A stretch of DNA of 64,000 bases, taken from positions 3,317,501 through 3,381,500 of the forward strand of contig NC_088325.1 of assembly GCF_910592395.1 (NCBI RefSeq). The letters are read 5' to 3'. Positions 1-9,682 of this stretch are shown here, one piece after another. How positions within the stretch are numbered: the stretch's first letter is position 1; every line of letters starts with the position of its first letter. Under the pieces are notes generated by a model that was given only the letters and a program-made list of their open reading frames with translations, had not been told where the DNA came from and did not search any database. Source of the stretch: Lineus longissimus. Its lineage: Eukaryota > Nemertea > Pilidiophora > Heteronemertea > Lineidae. A program made the translations under genes and the position numbers.

Positions 1-465
1 TTTGGCAATCGACAAGGTCATTTATTATGCTGTAGAAGTGAAGGTAGAGGTTTCCTTGAACTATATCGTGCCTTCCCTAAACCTAAAATAGTGTTGGAAT
101 GGTTTTCGTTATCATTTTACTCATTTCATGCGTATAGCATCAACTATCGAAAGGAATCAACGCTTTTATTGGCATATATGCATGTAAACAAAAACGTGTT
201 TTCCAGGGTAATATTTATCAGAGGCATATGCTATCCTCTGGCTCCTTTGAATTCTGTAACAAAGTTTAATAAGATGGCCATTGTTTCGGTCAGTAATTGG
301 CATATTGGGATACCGCGGAAACAAAGTAAATATGGTAAAGAACGCAGAATAGTAATGCTACCTAATAGCGTTCTATTATCCCCCGTACGGACTGTCAAAG
401 ATATGGGTAAAGGACATAGCAAGGAGACAATAAAATACGCCAAACGGTTTACGCCAATTGGTTAG
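1..465 (+). CDS. 3' exon of unrecognised tandem gene, copy A (truncated by window start)
   Basis: The frame is open from base 1 to the TAG at 463-465 (154 codons plus stop) and matches the end of two full exons at 9683-10723 and 20023-21060. The first 35 or so codons differ from both other copies. From about codon 38 onward the protein is almost identical to copy B, including the basic end KYAKRFTPIG. I do not recognise the family. An AATAAA lies about 360 bases after the stop. The open frame starts before the nearest ATG because the exon continues left of the window. That this is a real gene is inferred from frame conservation over three diverged copies; the function is unknown. Confidence 0.6.
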   Translation, partial: FGNRQGHLLCCRSEGRGFLELYRAFPKPKIVLEWFSLSFYSFHAYSINYRKESTLLLAYMHVNKNVFSRVIFIRGICYPLAPLNSVTKFNKMAIVSVSNWHIGIPRKQSKYGKERRIVMLPNSVLLSPVRTVKDMGKGHSKETIKYAKRFTPIG

Positions 466-1036
466 CAAAACGCGTCGAAAGGTTTCCTGGCCATGCACAG
501 AAATTAGTAAAACCACTCGAGTAGGATTTCCGAGGTCGGGTGATTGGTCTTTAGCCAGAAAACCCGTGAGCCAGCAGGTCGAGGAGATTACCGGGGCCAA
601 TAAGAGACCGATCACTGGTGTGATCTGCTATCTTGACAGTTTAACCAGCGTTAATCAAACTCGGTCGAAAATATGTAGACCGAAGGTTTGTCAACGGCGA
701 AAACCGAATTTTTATCCATTCCGTAGATTTTAGTACGTCACAGACATGTTGATCGAAACTTAAAAACTGTGAAATATTTCAATATTTTGATAACGGGTAA
801 GAGAGCGAGAATCATCCTCGATGAATAAATTGGTTCCCAGAACGGGATAGCGAAACCTCTCTAAAATAGAAAATGTACGAAAGCCGAGAGGGATCATCCG
901 AGATCCGAAATTCGAAATCAGGGATCTGAAATCCGAAATCCGAGCTCCGTGATGCAATATCTGAATTATCAAATCAGCAGCGGCGTTACTAGACGTTGAC
1001 GCAACTAGCTAATGAAGTCAGGCGTATCAATCTTGG
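466..1036 (+). other. 3' untranslated/spacer region of copy A
   Basis: This follows the stop codon and contains a candidate polyadenylation signal AATAAA at 824-829. The same signal lies at 11083-11088 in copy B and 21430-21435 in copy C. A degenerate GAAATCC heptamer repeat occupies about 899-949. It is expanded in copy C (about 21503-21562), as expected for slippage. No other gene is seen. Confidence 0.45.
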
Positions 1037-1078
1037 CACTAGAGGGTGTTGATCGGGGCTCGTGAACGCCCTCTAGCG
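1037..1078. repeat. CACTAGAGG hairpin repeat, copy 1
   Basis: Short inverted repeat with arms CTAGAGGGTGTT and AACGCCCTCTAG around a loop of about 14 bases. Related copies lie at 11296-11337, 21650-21691 and 43953-43993, so it is a dispersed family rather than a chance palindrome. Confidence 0.6.
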
Positions 1079-1454
1079 CAGGTGTTATACTGGTGGTGGG
1101 TTTTTTTCACTACAGGAGAAATGGAATACCAGAGCTTTGAAACTACTTTCACCAACGGATGATAGCAATACTTAAGTGAGTGCAACATTTACATACTCGA
1201 TTACACATTTCATGACATTTCGGTCCCTAACGTTCATTACGGTTTTATTCAGGTGGAGGGGATTCATAAGGCCAGAGCCCTGTGTCAAGTACAACCCTTT
1301 GCCAATAGCATAATAAAGTTTCAAAACATTCCAATACCGTTTGCCTGAGAAAAAGTGATTTCCGTACTCCATATCCATCAAAACGTCACTGGCGCATTGA
1401 TATTGCCCTGTCAAAATATTAGTTCTAAACTGACCAGTGACACAATGTGGAATT

Positions 1455-1517
1455 AATTCTCAATCAGTGGTCGATTCTTAAAAGATTCTTAAAAGAATCA
1501 ACCACAGACTGAGAATT
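1455..1517. repeat. Imperfect palindrome in unit 1
   Basis: Arms of about 25 bases beginning AATTCTCA face each other (about 21 of 25 paired) around an A/T-rich loop. The same structure is at 11808-11870 in unit 2. It could be a short foldback element. The rest of 1079-1826 shows nothing recognisable. Confidence 0.55.
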
Positions 1518-1826
1518 ATTTCAACTTTGGTCCATCCTAGCCATGTATTCACCACAACTTGACAATATAATAAGCTCTATGTGACTACCACACTTCCGGT
1601 TGTGGATGAATACATGTCTCTGCCCATAACAGGTATTTATCTTTTTTCAATTTCAATATTGAGTTTTCTAAAGGGCTTTGTCTCCTAACAATACTGCATT
1701 TAGTTTCCATTCGATCGATGCCAGTTTGATATCGGGAACAACTTTGTAAAGAACACATTATGTTTCTGTTGATCAATAAAGCGATGCGTAGCCTCATTGC
1801 ATGAACCAGGGAGAAGGCTTTGATAG

Positions 1827-2426
1827 TACAGTGCTGCATTTCATAAAGCCTTCAACTTCCGCGACTGCTCGATCTTCAATTTATGAGGCGGACGCCTGGG
1901 CCAATGGGCCATCGGGATCGGTATGTGAACACTTAATGTTATGTCGTCGGTACAAAGGTGAGTCCTCAAGAAGTACAGTGCCAAATTTCATGAAGCACAA
2001 GTACATTCGACTCCGGCGACTGCTCGACCATCCATTTATGAGGCGGATGCCTCGGCCACTGGGCCATCAAGATCGGTGTAGGAGCTCTTGCGGTTACGTC
2101 GACGGCACATAGGTTACTCCTCAAGAAGTAGAGTACCACATTTCATAAAGCATGGTGTACCTTCGACTCCAGCGACTGCTTGACCTCATTTATGAGGCGG
2201 AAACGTAGGCCACTGGGCCATCGAGATCGGTGTGGGAGCTCTGGCGGTTCCCTTGTCGCCACAAAGGTGACACCTCAGGAAGTAGAGTACCAAATTTCAC
2301 AAGCACGGTGTACCTTGGACTCCAGCGACAGTTCGACCTTCCATTTTTGGGGCGAATGACTCGGCCACTGGGCCATCGGGATCGGTATGTGAGCACTTGC
2401 GTTTACAACGACGCCACATATACATA
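1827..2426. repeat. About 150-bp minisatellite, four repeats (unit 1)
   Basis: Diverged direct repeats start at about 1827, 1974, 2129 and 2283 (periods 147-155). Each holds AAATTTCATGAAGCA-like, TTATGAGGCGGA-like and CCACTGGGCCATC-like blocks. The fourth ends exactly where the pogo-like transposon begins. A fifth repeat lies far downstream at 7841-8009. Short ORFs on both strands here are by-products of the repeat. Confidence 0.8.
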
Positions 2427-4505
2427 CAGTAAGTTCGAATTTTATCGGTCTTGGGCCTAGTTTACGGCCAAAACCAATTTGAGGCCCACAATTGGAGAAA
2501 TCAGGTTAGCAGTAGTTTCAACTTGGCCTAATCAATTTTCAACCAGGCTTGATGTCCCCATGAGTGTGGTCTGTTTGACTCGATTATTGCCGCGATGTAA
2601 TAGGTACAGGTAGGCCTATGGTAAATGCAGGCCTATGAGCTTCAGGACAGACACTTTCCAGCTGGAGATAATGCCCGATGCGAAAATGCAAAAAGATATG
2701 TTGTATCTTGTGTTCATACTCTCGACTGCCATTGGTATGGACCCTGATGATGAGGATGATGAAGTTGATAATCCTAGACTATCAAGACATCACAACAGCT
2801 ATAGTGTAACTGCAAGGTTGCGCCACGTCCTCGATTGCGAACATGCGATTGAACATGGTTGGCTGCTTAATGTGGCAGAGTATGCCAGACGCTTCAGGTT
2901 GGCAGTTACGTCATTGCGAAGATGGATAGCAATCGGGAAACGAATGGAGCAGGCCGAGAACAATGCTCAAAGAAGGAGGGTCAGAAGCGACCACGACGGA
3001 TGGTGGCGACAAGTGGAGGAGCAGGTTCACAACCGATTGCTCGAACCACGTCTTCTTGCCCTCCCCGTCTCCAGAGGGAATCTGATCCATGCTGTCGAGC
3101 TGGAATTCCACCGCTGGTGGGATGAACTTCCAGGTGATGAAAGAGACAACTACCTTTTGAACCGACCGGAACGGTCCCTCTTTCAGTGCTCTCCAGGATG
3201 GATCAGCGATTTCATGAAACGGAAACGTATTGTATTTCGTCGCCAGACAAGAAACACGACTTCGATTCCAGCTGATGCTAATGAGCGTGTTCGCCGATTT
3301 CAAGGAAACGTCAGAAACACAGTTAGGCAACATGTCATACATGCAATTTACAATATGAATGAAACGTTTTGTCAGTTGGACTTTCTGCCAATGTATACGG
3401 CAGCTACTCCGGGACAGAGGGATGTAGACGTTAAAACTTCAAGGGGCAATTCTAAATTAGGATGCACCGTTGGGTTGACAATTGGATCTAATGGGGAAAA
3501 ATGCCAGCCCATGTTGTGTTCAGAGAACCAGGCTTCATTCGAGAAATTCGTGGACTTGAAAACATTCCTGAAAATGTCCGTGTCACTTCATCCCGGTCAG
3601 GGTGGGAGAATCATGACTCACTCCAACATTGGCTTGATGAAGTCTTTTTTCCATTCATTGGTGAATTTGAACCAAATACAAGGTTTTTACTCGTAGATCA
3701 GTTTAGACCTCACTTGGCTGATGGATTCTGTGCTTCTATTGTAGAACCTGGTGTGCTCCTTGATAACATTCCCACGCGGTGCACATCTATGTGTCAGCCT
3801 TTGGACTTGACCATTATCCGGGCATTTAAAGCTCACGCCAGGCGCCGCTGGAAAGACTTGAAGCATGCAAATACTGCAGCCGATGGCACCTGTCCCAGAA
3901 TACCCCTTACATCTGTTCTACATAACCGAGCTTGCGATGACGTCCCTCCTGAATCCACAGCACGTGCCTTTCAGGTAGCTGGACTCGTCCCGAATGAAAA
4001 CGGGGAGTACAGAAATATTGCTAATGGCCTTCTTGAAGATAAAGATGCTGAGGACAATGAGATTGATTTTGATGACCTTGAGAATGATGATCCAGGCCTT
4101 GTAACTCCACTGTTCCTATGGTCAGAAATCTGAATGTAACTTAAAAGTAATGAGAATTGACTTAGAAAAGGACATTTTCAAAACTGAATGTACTGAATTT
4201 TTCATGATTGGAAATAAAGTGTAACTTCGGATAGGTCAGCCTTAGATTTGGTCAGTCATCTACTGATCTAGGCCCATTCAAAGTTAAGTGATCATTCAAA
4301 TCAGAATGCATCAATGCTTTCTTCAAACTCTGGCTTAGTCATGTCATTTTCAAATGACATGAATTAAACATCATCCTATGACATGACAATCTGTCCTGAT
4401 CGTGTCATAATATTCCTTGCGGAACACCCCTCTTGTACCCATTACGCATACTTTAATGAGGTTTGGCCTAACTTGCGAAAAGACCGATAAAATTCGAACT
4501 TACTG
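2427..4505 (+). mobile_element. pogo/Tigger-like DNA transposon, unit 1 copy
   Basis: The left end CAGTAAGTTCGAATTTTATC and the inverse right end match over about 26 bases. TA dinucleotides flank both ends (2425-2426 and 4506-4507). CAGT termini with TA duplications are typical of the pogo/Tigger branch of Tc1/mariner. The 2079-bp element encloses one transposase gene on the + strand. AATAAA at 4213-4218 may be its polyadenylation signal. Confidence 0.88.
2635..4133 (+). pseudogene. pogo/Tigger-like transposase, frameshifted (unit 1)
   Basis: This is the same gene as 12988-14490 in unit 2 but broken. A run of five G in unit 2 is four G here (just before the sequence AAAAATGCCAGCC near 3500), which shifts the frame, so the N-terminal frame (2635-3696) and C-terminal frame (3501-4133) overlap. 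Small compensating indels near 2930-2945 change a few residues without loss of frame. The N-terminal half keeps the Psq-like and CENP-B-type DNA-binding helices. The C-terminal half keeps LLVDQFRPH and QPLDLTIIRAFKAH, which hold the second and third acidic catalytic positions. The first catalytic site reads NMNET, with Asn where the family normally has Asp. Confidence 0.85.
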
Positions 4506-4507
4506 TA

Positions 4508-4809
4508 TATGTATATTTCATACAAACAGATGTACACAATCATCTCAAACCGTACAAAGATATTCGATAATTTCGTTCAAATTCCTTCTCTCATATTGTA
4601 ATTCATCTCTTGATTTGATAAGATCGGCGATAAACTGCCCCCTCTGCATCACAACAGGGTCAGCAGGTTTAGCTCTTTGTCTATTCTGGATGTGGCGTAA
4701 ACTTGACGCCAAAGAGGACATCCCGCTATTTAAGGTCCTTCTAATACAAAGTCTTACATACGTATTTTCAGTGTGGCTTACGGAATTTCGAAAGTTTAGA
4801 AGTTTAGAA
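4508..4809. other. Short spacer between pogo-like element and LINE
   Basis: No gene is recognised. It ends in a slippage repeat of AGTTTAGA-type octamers (about 4790-4815). Unit 1 has one more repeat than unit 2. This may be LINE 3' sequence. Confidence 0.3.
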
Positions 4810-7368
4810 GTTTAGAATTCTGCCCTCAATTTCGGTTTCTATATCACATTCTCCAGTAATGTGACTTATCAAACTATTATGTCTTGAGTACTAGCAGGAA
4901 TATTTAGGATTCTACACACACTTTCTCCAGGCTGTATAGAATCTGGCCATGAATGTGATAGACAGGTTCAATATGACAGAACCGTAGAGTGGCATGCAGT
5001 AGCGCTTAATCAGCAAATATCTTACATACGTGTTCGCATGGCCAGACTGAGCTAAAAGGCTATTTGTCCCCCTATACAATTCATTGATACGGCTTTCAAC
5101 CCTGGCTGCATCTGCATCCGATCCCAATGGTATTCCTAGATGCTTTTAGCATCTTCTAGCTTGAAGAACCACACCGTCAACCGTTAAATGGACGTTTCTG
5201 TCAACACCTCGTCCAAAGACAAGAAACTTACTTTTTATTGTATTTAAAGTTATCATATACCTTAAAGAATTTTTTTTCATAGCCTTAACATGCTTTTTAA
5301 AGAGGTTATCAATGGAGCCAACAATATCAAGTCAGCCGCATAAGCAAATGTGCCGACAAAGATATGACCAATATGACACACTACTCCATTGTTCTTCAGT
5401 TCCACAAGTAATACATCCGGATATAGATTAAAGGTGACAAGACCCTCTTTGCTTTACACCATTTGAAACGCTGATCGGATATGTTATATTAGATGGTCAT
5501 CCCACCTGACTCTGACTCGCTGACACGTATATAGGTTTGCAAGGAAACGAGCGACGAGGGGACTTAGTCCGTTCCTCAGGAGAAGCCTGAAGAGCTTTAC
5601 ATAGTGTACCCTGTCGAACGCTTTAGAGACATCTAACATTACACAAGATACAGGAGTGTTTCGAGAGTTGTAATACTTTATGGTTTCATCCACAACATAA
5701 CTACAATAATACATAGTCACAGGCCTTTCTTAAATCCGAGCTGCGCATCTGAGGCTAATAGATACTTACCATGGTTTTTTAATACAATGTAGTCAACTAT
5801 CTTTCCAATTATATGCTACTTAAAACTATGCCACGATAGTTTTCCGAGGAATTCAACGCTTTCCTGGCGTTCTTCGGTGTGGGTATTTTACAACAGTAGT
5901 TAATCTGAAAGTCATGAGTTAACATTGCTTGTAACAAAAGAGATATATGTATTCTTAATTTTTTCGCCAGCATGCCGAAAGTGGTTTGTATACAGCGAAG
6001 GAATGCTATCTTTTTTGGCACTCTTTAAACTAATTTACGTCTTCGACTGTTATGTAATGATTGGATTTACAAGCACCCGCACAGCAACTCGCTTGGATTT
6101 GCCTGTCAATGTCTGACCTTAACTCACGCATTTCAGTTTGCTCGTAAGGAACTGAGTTATATAGCTGCTGGAATTTATTACAGAAAGAATTACCAATCTC
6201 ATCCTTCCCTTTTGCATCATCAATCACATTAGTTAACCCAGAACTCTTTCCTCTTATCTTTTTAATCTCACCCCAAAATTCAGAATTCGACTTGCCAGTC
6301 AAACTTTCGGCCCGCTTATTTGCTGATATCTTATCTCTATCTTTCTTAGCAAGCCTCACAGCATAATGGTATCTTGCCCTCGTTTCCCGTCGTATGTTAG
6401 CAATGATGCCATCCCTGGGTCTGCCATTGTTCTTCCAAATATCATGCCACAATACGGCTCTTTCCCGATGTTGTGCTACGTTTCCTTCCAACCGGCAATT
6501 CCACCCTGTCTGTTATCCAAATTTCTATTCCCTCTAATAGGCAGCGTTTCACCGCTGGATTCTCAACATGACTTTACTATGTCGTCATGAAACCTTTTCT
6601 CTTGTTTGCTAACCTTGCACATGACATCCTGACATGATATTGCACCCATTGGGATGTCAATTGAATCGATGTGGTGATCGAGAACTGCTTTGTACTGCAT
6701 TAGGTCATCCTCTGTAACTTTATCCCAAGAGGTTTCACAATTTATGGTTCGCTCGTCAACGCTGGCATCATCAGAACTGCTTACTGGTAAATCAACATGC
6801 ATTTGTAAAACTGAATGACCGAGGGAAGACACTATAACTATATAATACCGCAGTGGAAGACACTATAATTTCTCATCAGCGTTAACAAGTTTTCTGAGAC
6901 TAGAAAATGGTCTAACGTTGAAAGAGAACTATTTATAGGACATTCATACGTGTAATCTACATCTGCTAACTCATGATGTAGCCAACATCTCAGTGTTTCT
7001 CTCTCCATAAATTCTCTCAGCGCTATGGTATGTGCCACCCTTTGTCTTGAAAAAAAACCGTGTTAAAATCACCACCGATGATGATATACTTATTGTTGCA
7101 AACTTCTAATAGCCTAGATATTTCTTGTAACGTCCCGTGAATTCTCTCATGTTTTCTTCCCCCGGAGTGTCAGCAGTATGTCATCATCAACTTTGTCATA
7201 ATTAAGCTGCACCGCACAAAGCCTGCGCGATTCACTCTCTACAGGCGAATCCTTAGCACCAAAATTTATTTTCCAAATAATAGCACATCCCCCGTAGGGA
7301 TTATCTTGAAGCAAAACTCTACCGTCCATACCAGACACACCATGCAGGCTAATACTCTGTTTCCTCAC
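4810..7368 (-). mobile_element. Decayed non-LTR retrotransposon (LINE), unit 1
   Basis: Read on the minus strand, the pieces come in LINE order: endonuclease (7368 to about 6563), linker, reverse transcriptase (about 6020-5300) and the C-terminal WRKCVRRIL-type region (5127-4900). This is the Jockey/CR1-type architecture. Stops and frameshifts occur throughout. The N-terminal endonuclease and any ORF1 are missing, so it is 5'-truncated. The precise 3' end is uncertain. Confidence 0.82.
4828..7368 (-). pseudogene. LINE endonuclease/reverse transcriptase remnant, unit 1
   Basis: The endonuclease segment has SGMDGRVL and NPYGGCAIIWK (7368-7147), then DYTYECPINSSLSTLDHFLV (near 6900-7030), which is the SxLDHFL catalytic end of APE-type endonucleases. 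The RT segment has ENYRGIVLSSI (near 5810), LASDAQLGFKKGL (near 5730-5760) and LDVSKAFDRVH (near 5630), which is RT motif A. The normal YADD box is YAAD here (complement of 5331-5342), a loss of one catalytic Asp; unit 2 keeps YADD. The C-terminal part has YCMPLYGS and AWRKCV. Several frameshifts separate these parts, so the copy is inactive. Confidence 0.82.
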
Positions 7369-7749
7369 ATATACCGTCTTCCTATACCACTAATACAAAA
7401 TAACAGTGTCAATGCATTGGATGAGGTACGCAATAGAGTTCACCACATGCGGAGCGATTTTTTTCTTTGCCCACGTGATGAATGGGCATTGTCCATTTGC
7501 TCCGCCATGAATAAAGCCCAAACACGATTGTCTGGTAATATATCCCATTCAGTTCATACAAAATCCCATCGACCAATGGTAGTGGACTGCAAGTATTGGG
7601 TGTCTGTGGTCATATGTCTGCGCCACCATCTGAGCCAATCAGTCCAATCCACTAGGCCTAACCTTTGTATTAGGTATACGAGGTACTCATCCCTTCGGGC
7701 CTCTTAAATATGGCGCCCAAAGACGGTATACGTGAGGAAACAGAGTATT
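7338..7749. repeat. Inverted repeat pair bounding the LINE 5' end (unit 1)
   Basis: A segment with CTCTGTTTCCTCAC and ATACCGTCT at about 7343-7370 recurs inverted at about 7722-7749 as GACGGTATACGTGAGG with CAGAGTATT. The arms are about 28 bases and match at all but one or two positions; similarity stops outside them. The left arm lies inside LINE endonuclease sequence. This could be a foldback element or a 5' inversion made during LINE insertion. It is also present in unit 2 (about 17685-18096). Confidence 0.6.
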
Positions 7750-7840
7750 ACAACCTATATCACTCTGATATTTCGAGAACTGTTCTTCCCATAACCAGTG
7801 TTCTTCAACTAGCAAAAAAATCAGTGTCCGAGGTGTCTTA

Positions 7841-8009
7841 GGTGACTCCTCAGGAGTACAGGACCACATTTCATAAAGCAAGGTGTACTTTCGACTCCGA
7901 TGACTCAGTACTCGTCCTACCATTTTAATATGAGGCTGTCCCTGGGCTACTGGGTCATTGGGATCGGTATATGAGCACTTGCGGTTATGCCGACGGCATG
8001 AAGGCTCAC
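7841..8009. repeat. Fifth, detached minisatellite repeat (unit 1)
   Basis: One repeat of the 1827-2426 array: it has ACCACATTTCATAAAGCA, a TATGAGGCTG block and GGGATCGGTATATGAGCACT in the same order. Its separation from the other four by the transposon and LINE suggests the array was once continuous and was split by insertions. Confidence 0.7.
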
Positions 8010-9682
8010 AGTATCATAATAGTACCTTTTCTCACTGACCTTCGAATGGAGAATTCGATTCCGACCGTCTTCCTGGCTCTAATGAGTTTTGAGAAGTACT
8101 ACAACATGTTCGTGATGACACCGGGTGTGCAAAAATGGAAACAAAATTTTTGTATCAGAAATGACAATACTTCTGCATATAGATTTTTTTTACATGCTAT
8201 ATTGAAGCGGGGAGTTTTATTATTCAAACGCGATATAGCCGTTTTATCACATGCCGTAGATTCTAAGATTTTCAAATAAACTGGGCAGCAGCGCCTTTTA
8301 AACCATTCGCCTCTCGATTTCACCAACCAACAAAGATTTTCGTCAAGTCAATTGTCAATTTCAGGTAGCCTGTAATCGGTATAGTAATTTGAATATACCA
8401 CGCATTTTCAGGACAATTCAAGGGGTGATAAAATCGAATATAGATGGCAAAAGCAAAGTAGAAAGCGATGAAGTCTGGCACCTCGTGCAGAGGTTCAATT
8501 TTTGGAGAGTTTGCCGTCTCTGCAGCGAGAGCATGTTTCGATTCACCGTGTGCGTTCGTATGGCAGAGTCCCATTCAGTTTAGTCGTCTACAGTTCGGCA
8601 TTGGTCGCTTGTCCTAATCTATGCTCGGAAAAACACTTTGGTCAACTTTTCGGCGGATGAACGATCATCGCCAATATGTTGCTTGCAGATGGGTATTTGC
8701 CAGAGCAGTCGATGGGCTGAAATGGAACACTTGTTTTAAAGCGGTTTCCTGCTGTTTGTTTCCCGCTTCACTGAAAGCCCAAATTAACAAATTCTAATAA
8801 AAGTATCCAAGATGTTACCACGATGTTTTATTTTAATTCCAGTGCAGGTAATATCAATAATGCTTGTTATAAGAATGTATTTTCTGTAAAATATCGGCAC
8901 CATTTCAGGTCCACAGAAATAGTTCTGCTGCTCTCTCATGTTGAAATGTTGTTGTTTGAATGAGCCAATCAGATCTTTGATTGAATTAGGTCAAGATTTT
9001 GGTTGAATAAATGCAACTTTTCTTATCATTGCGTCCAGTGGTCATGATCATGCCTTGTGTTTGATATAGTGGTCTCGTACATTTTCGGCAATAACTGACA
9101 ATGGTCCCAATCCAAAGCAGGTTTTACAAGAAGGTTACACATGATCGAGAAATAATTCAGCCAAGTTTTGCTGATAAAAACATGCGATCGAGGTGTCATT
9201 GCGCATTTGTTTGCTTTTTGATGCTAGGTTGCAAAACTATTAACACTCGAGAGCATACTGGCGGCCATCTTTGCCGACTGTACAGTGAGAAGGGAACATG
9301 TTTGGAGAGGGAGGACGTAACGATTACTACAGGATGGCTTATGTATCAACTAGAGGTTAGATTAGCGTCGATTAGCACCAATTTAAGACACGGCATTCAC
9401 AAACAACTTTAATCGAACGTTTCTACGCGTGGTCAAGCGTGCAATCCAGCCGTGTAATAATTTTCCCTATAAACACATGAAAAAGAACAAGTATATTTTT
9501 GAGGTCTGTGAAATAAAATACCCCTAAATTCAAAACTTCAGAAAAGGGAGTCACACGTACATGTATTTAAGTCTTTGTCCAAAAGATAACCTCGAAAAAC
9601 AAAGTCTTTCTTGTACTGTGGTAACAGGAATGAAAAGTAGTGCAGCTCTAATCTACTTCTTCTTTAACAAATCCTCTTTCAG
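8010..9682. other. Upstream spacer of copy B gene; possible 5' exons
   Basis: No family is recognised. Three stretches deserve mention. An open frame at 8047-8279 starts MENSIPTVFLAL and stays open in unit 2. A short patch at about 8570-8640 differs unusually strongly from unit 2. A frame at 9101-9412 is open in both units but almost unchanged. The 3' exon seems to need an upstream exon because it has no in-frame ATG near its start, so part of the gene should lie here. I cannot assign it. Confidence 0.3.

Noticed and set aside
1801-2460. Plus- and minus-strand ORFs (PNFMKHKYIRLRRL-type peptides)
   Set aside because: They coincide with the 150-bp minisatellite and occur on both strands; the repeat explains them.
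9101-9412. 103-codon ORF present in both units
   Set aside because: Conservation is expected from the recent duplication; no splice sites or known domain. Kept only as part of the spacer description.
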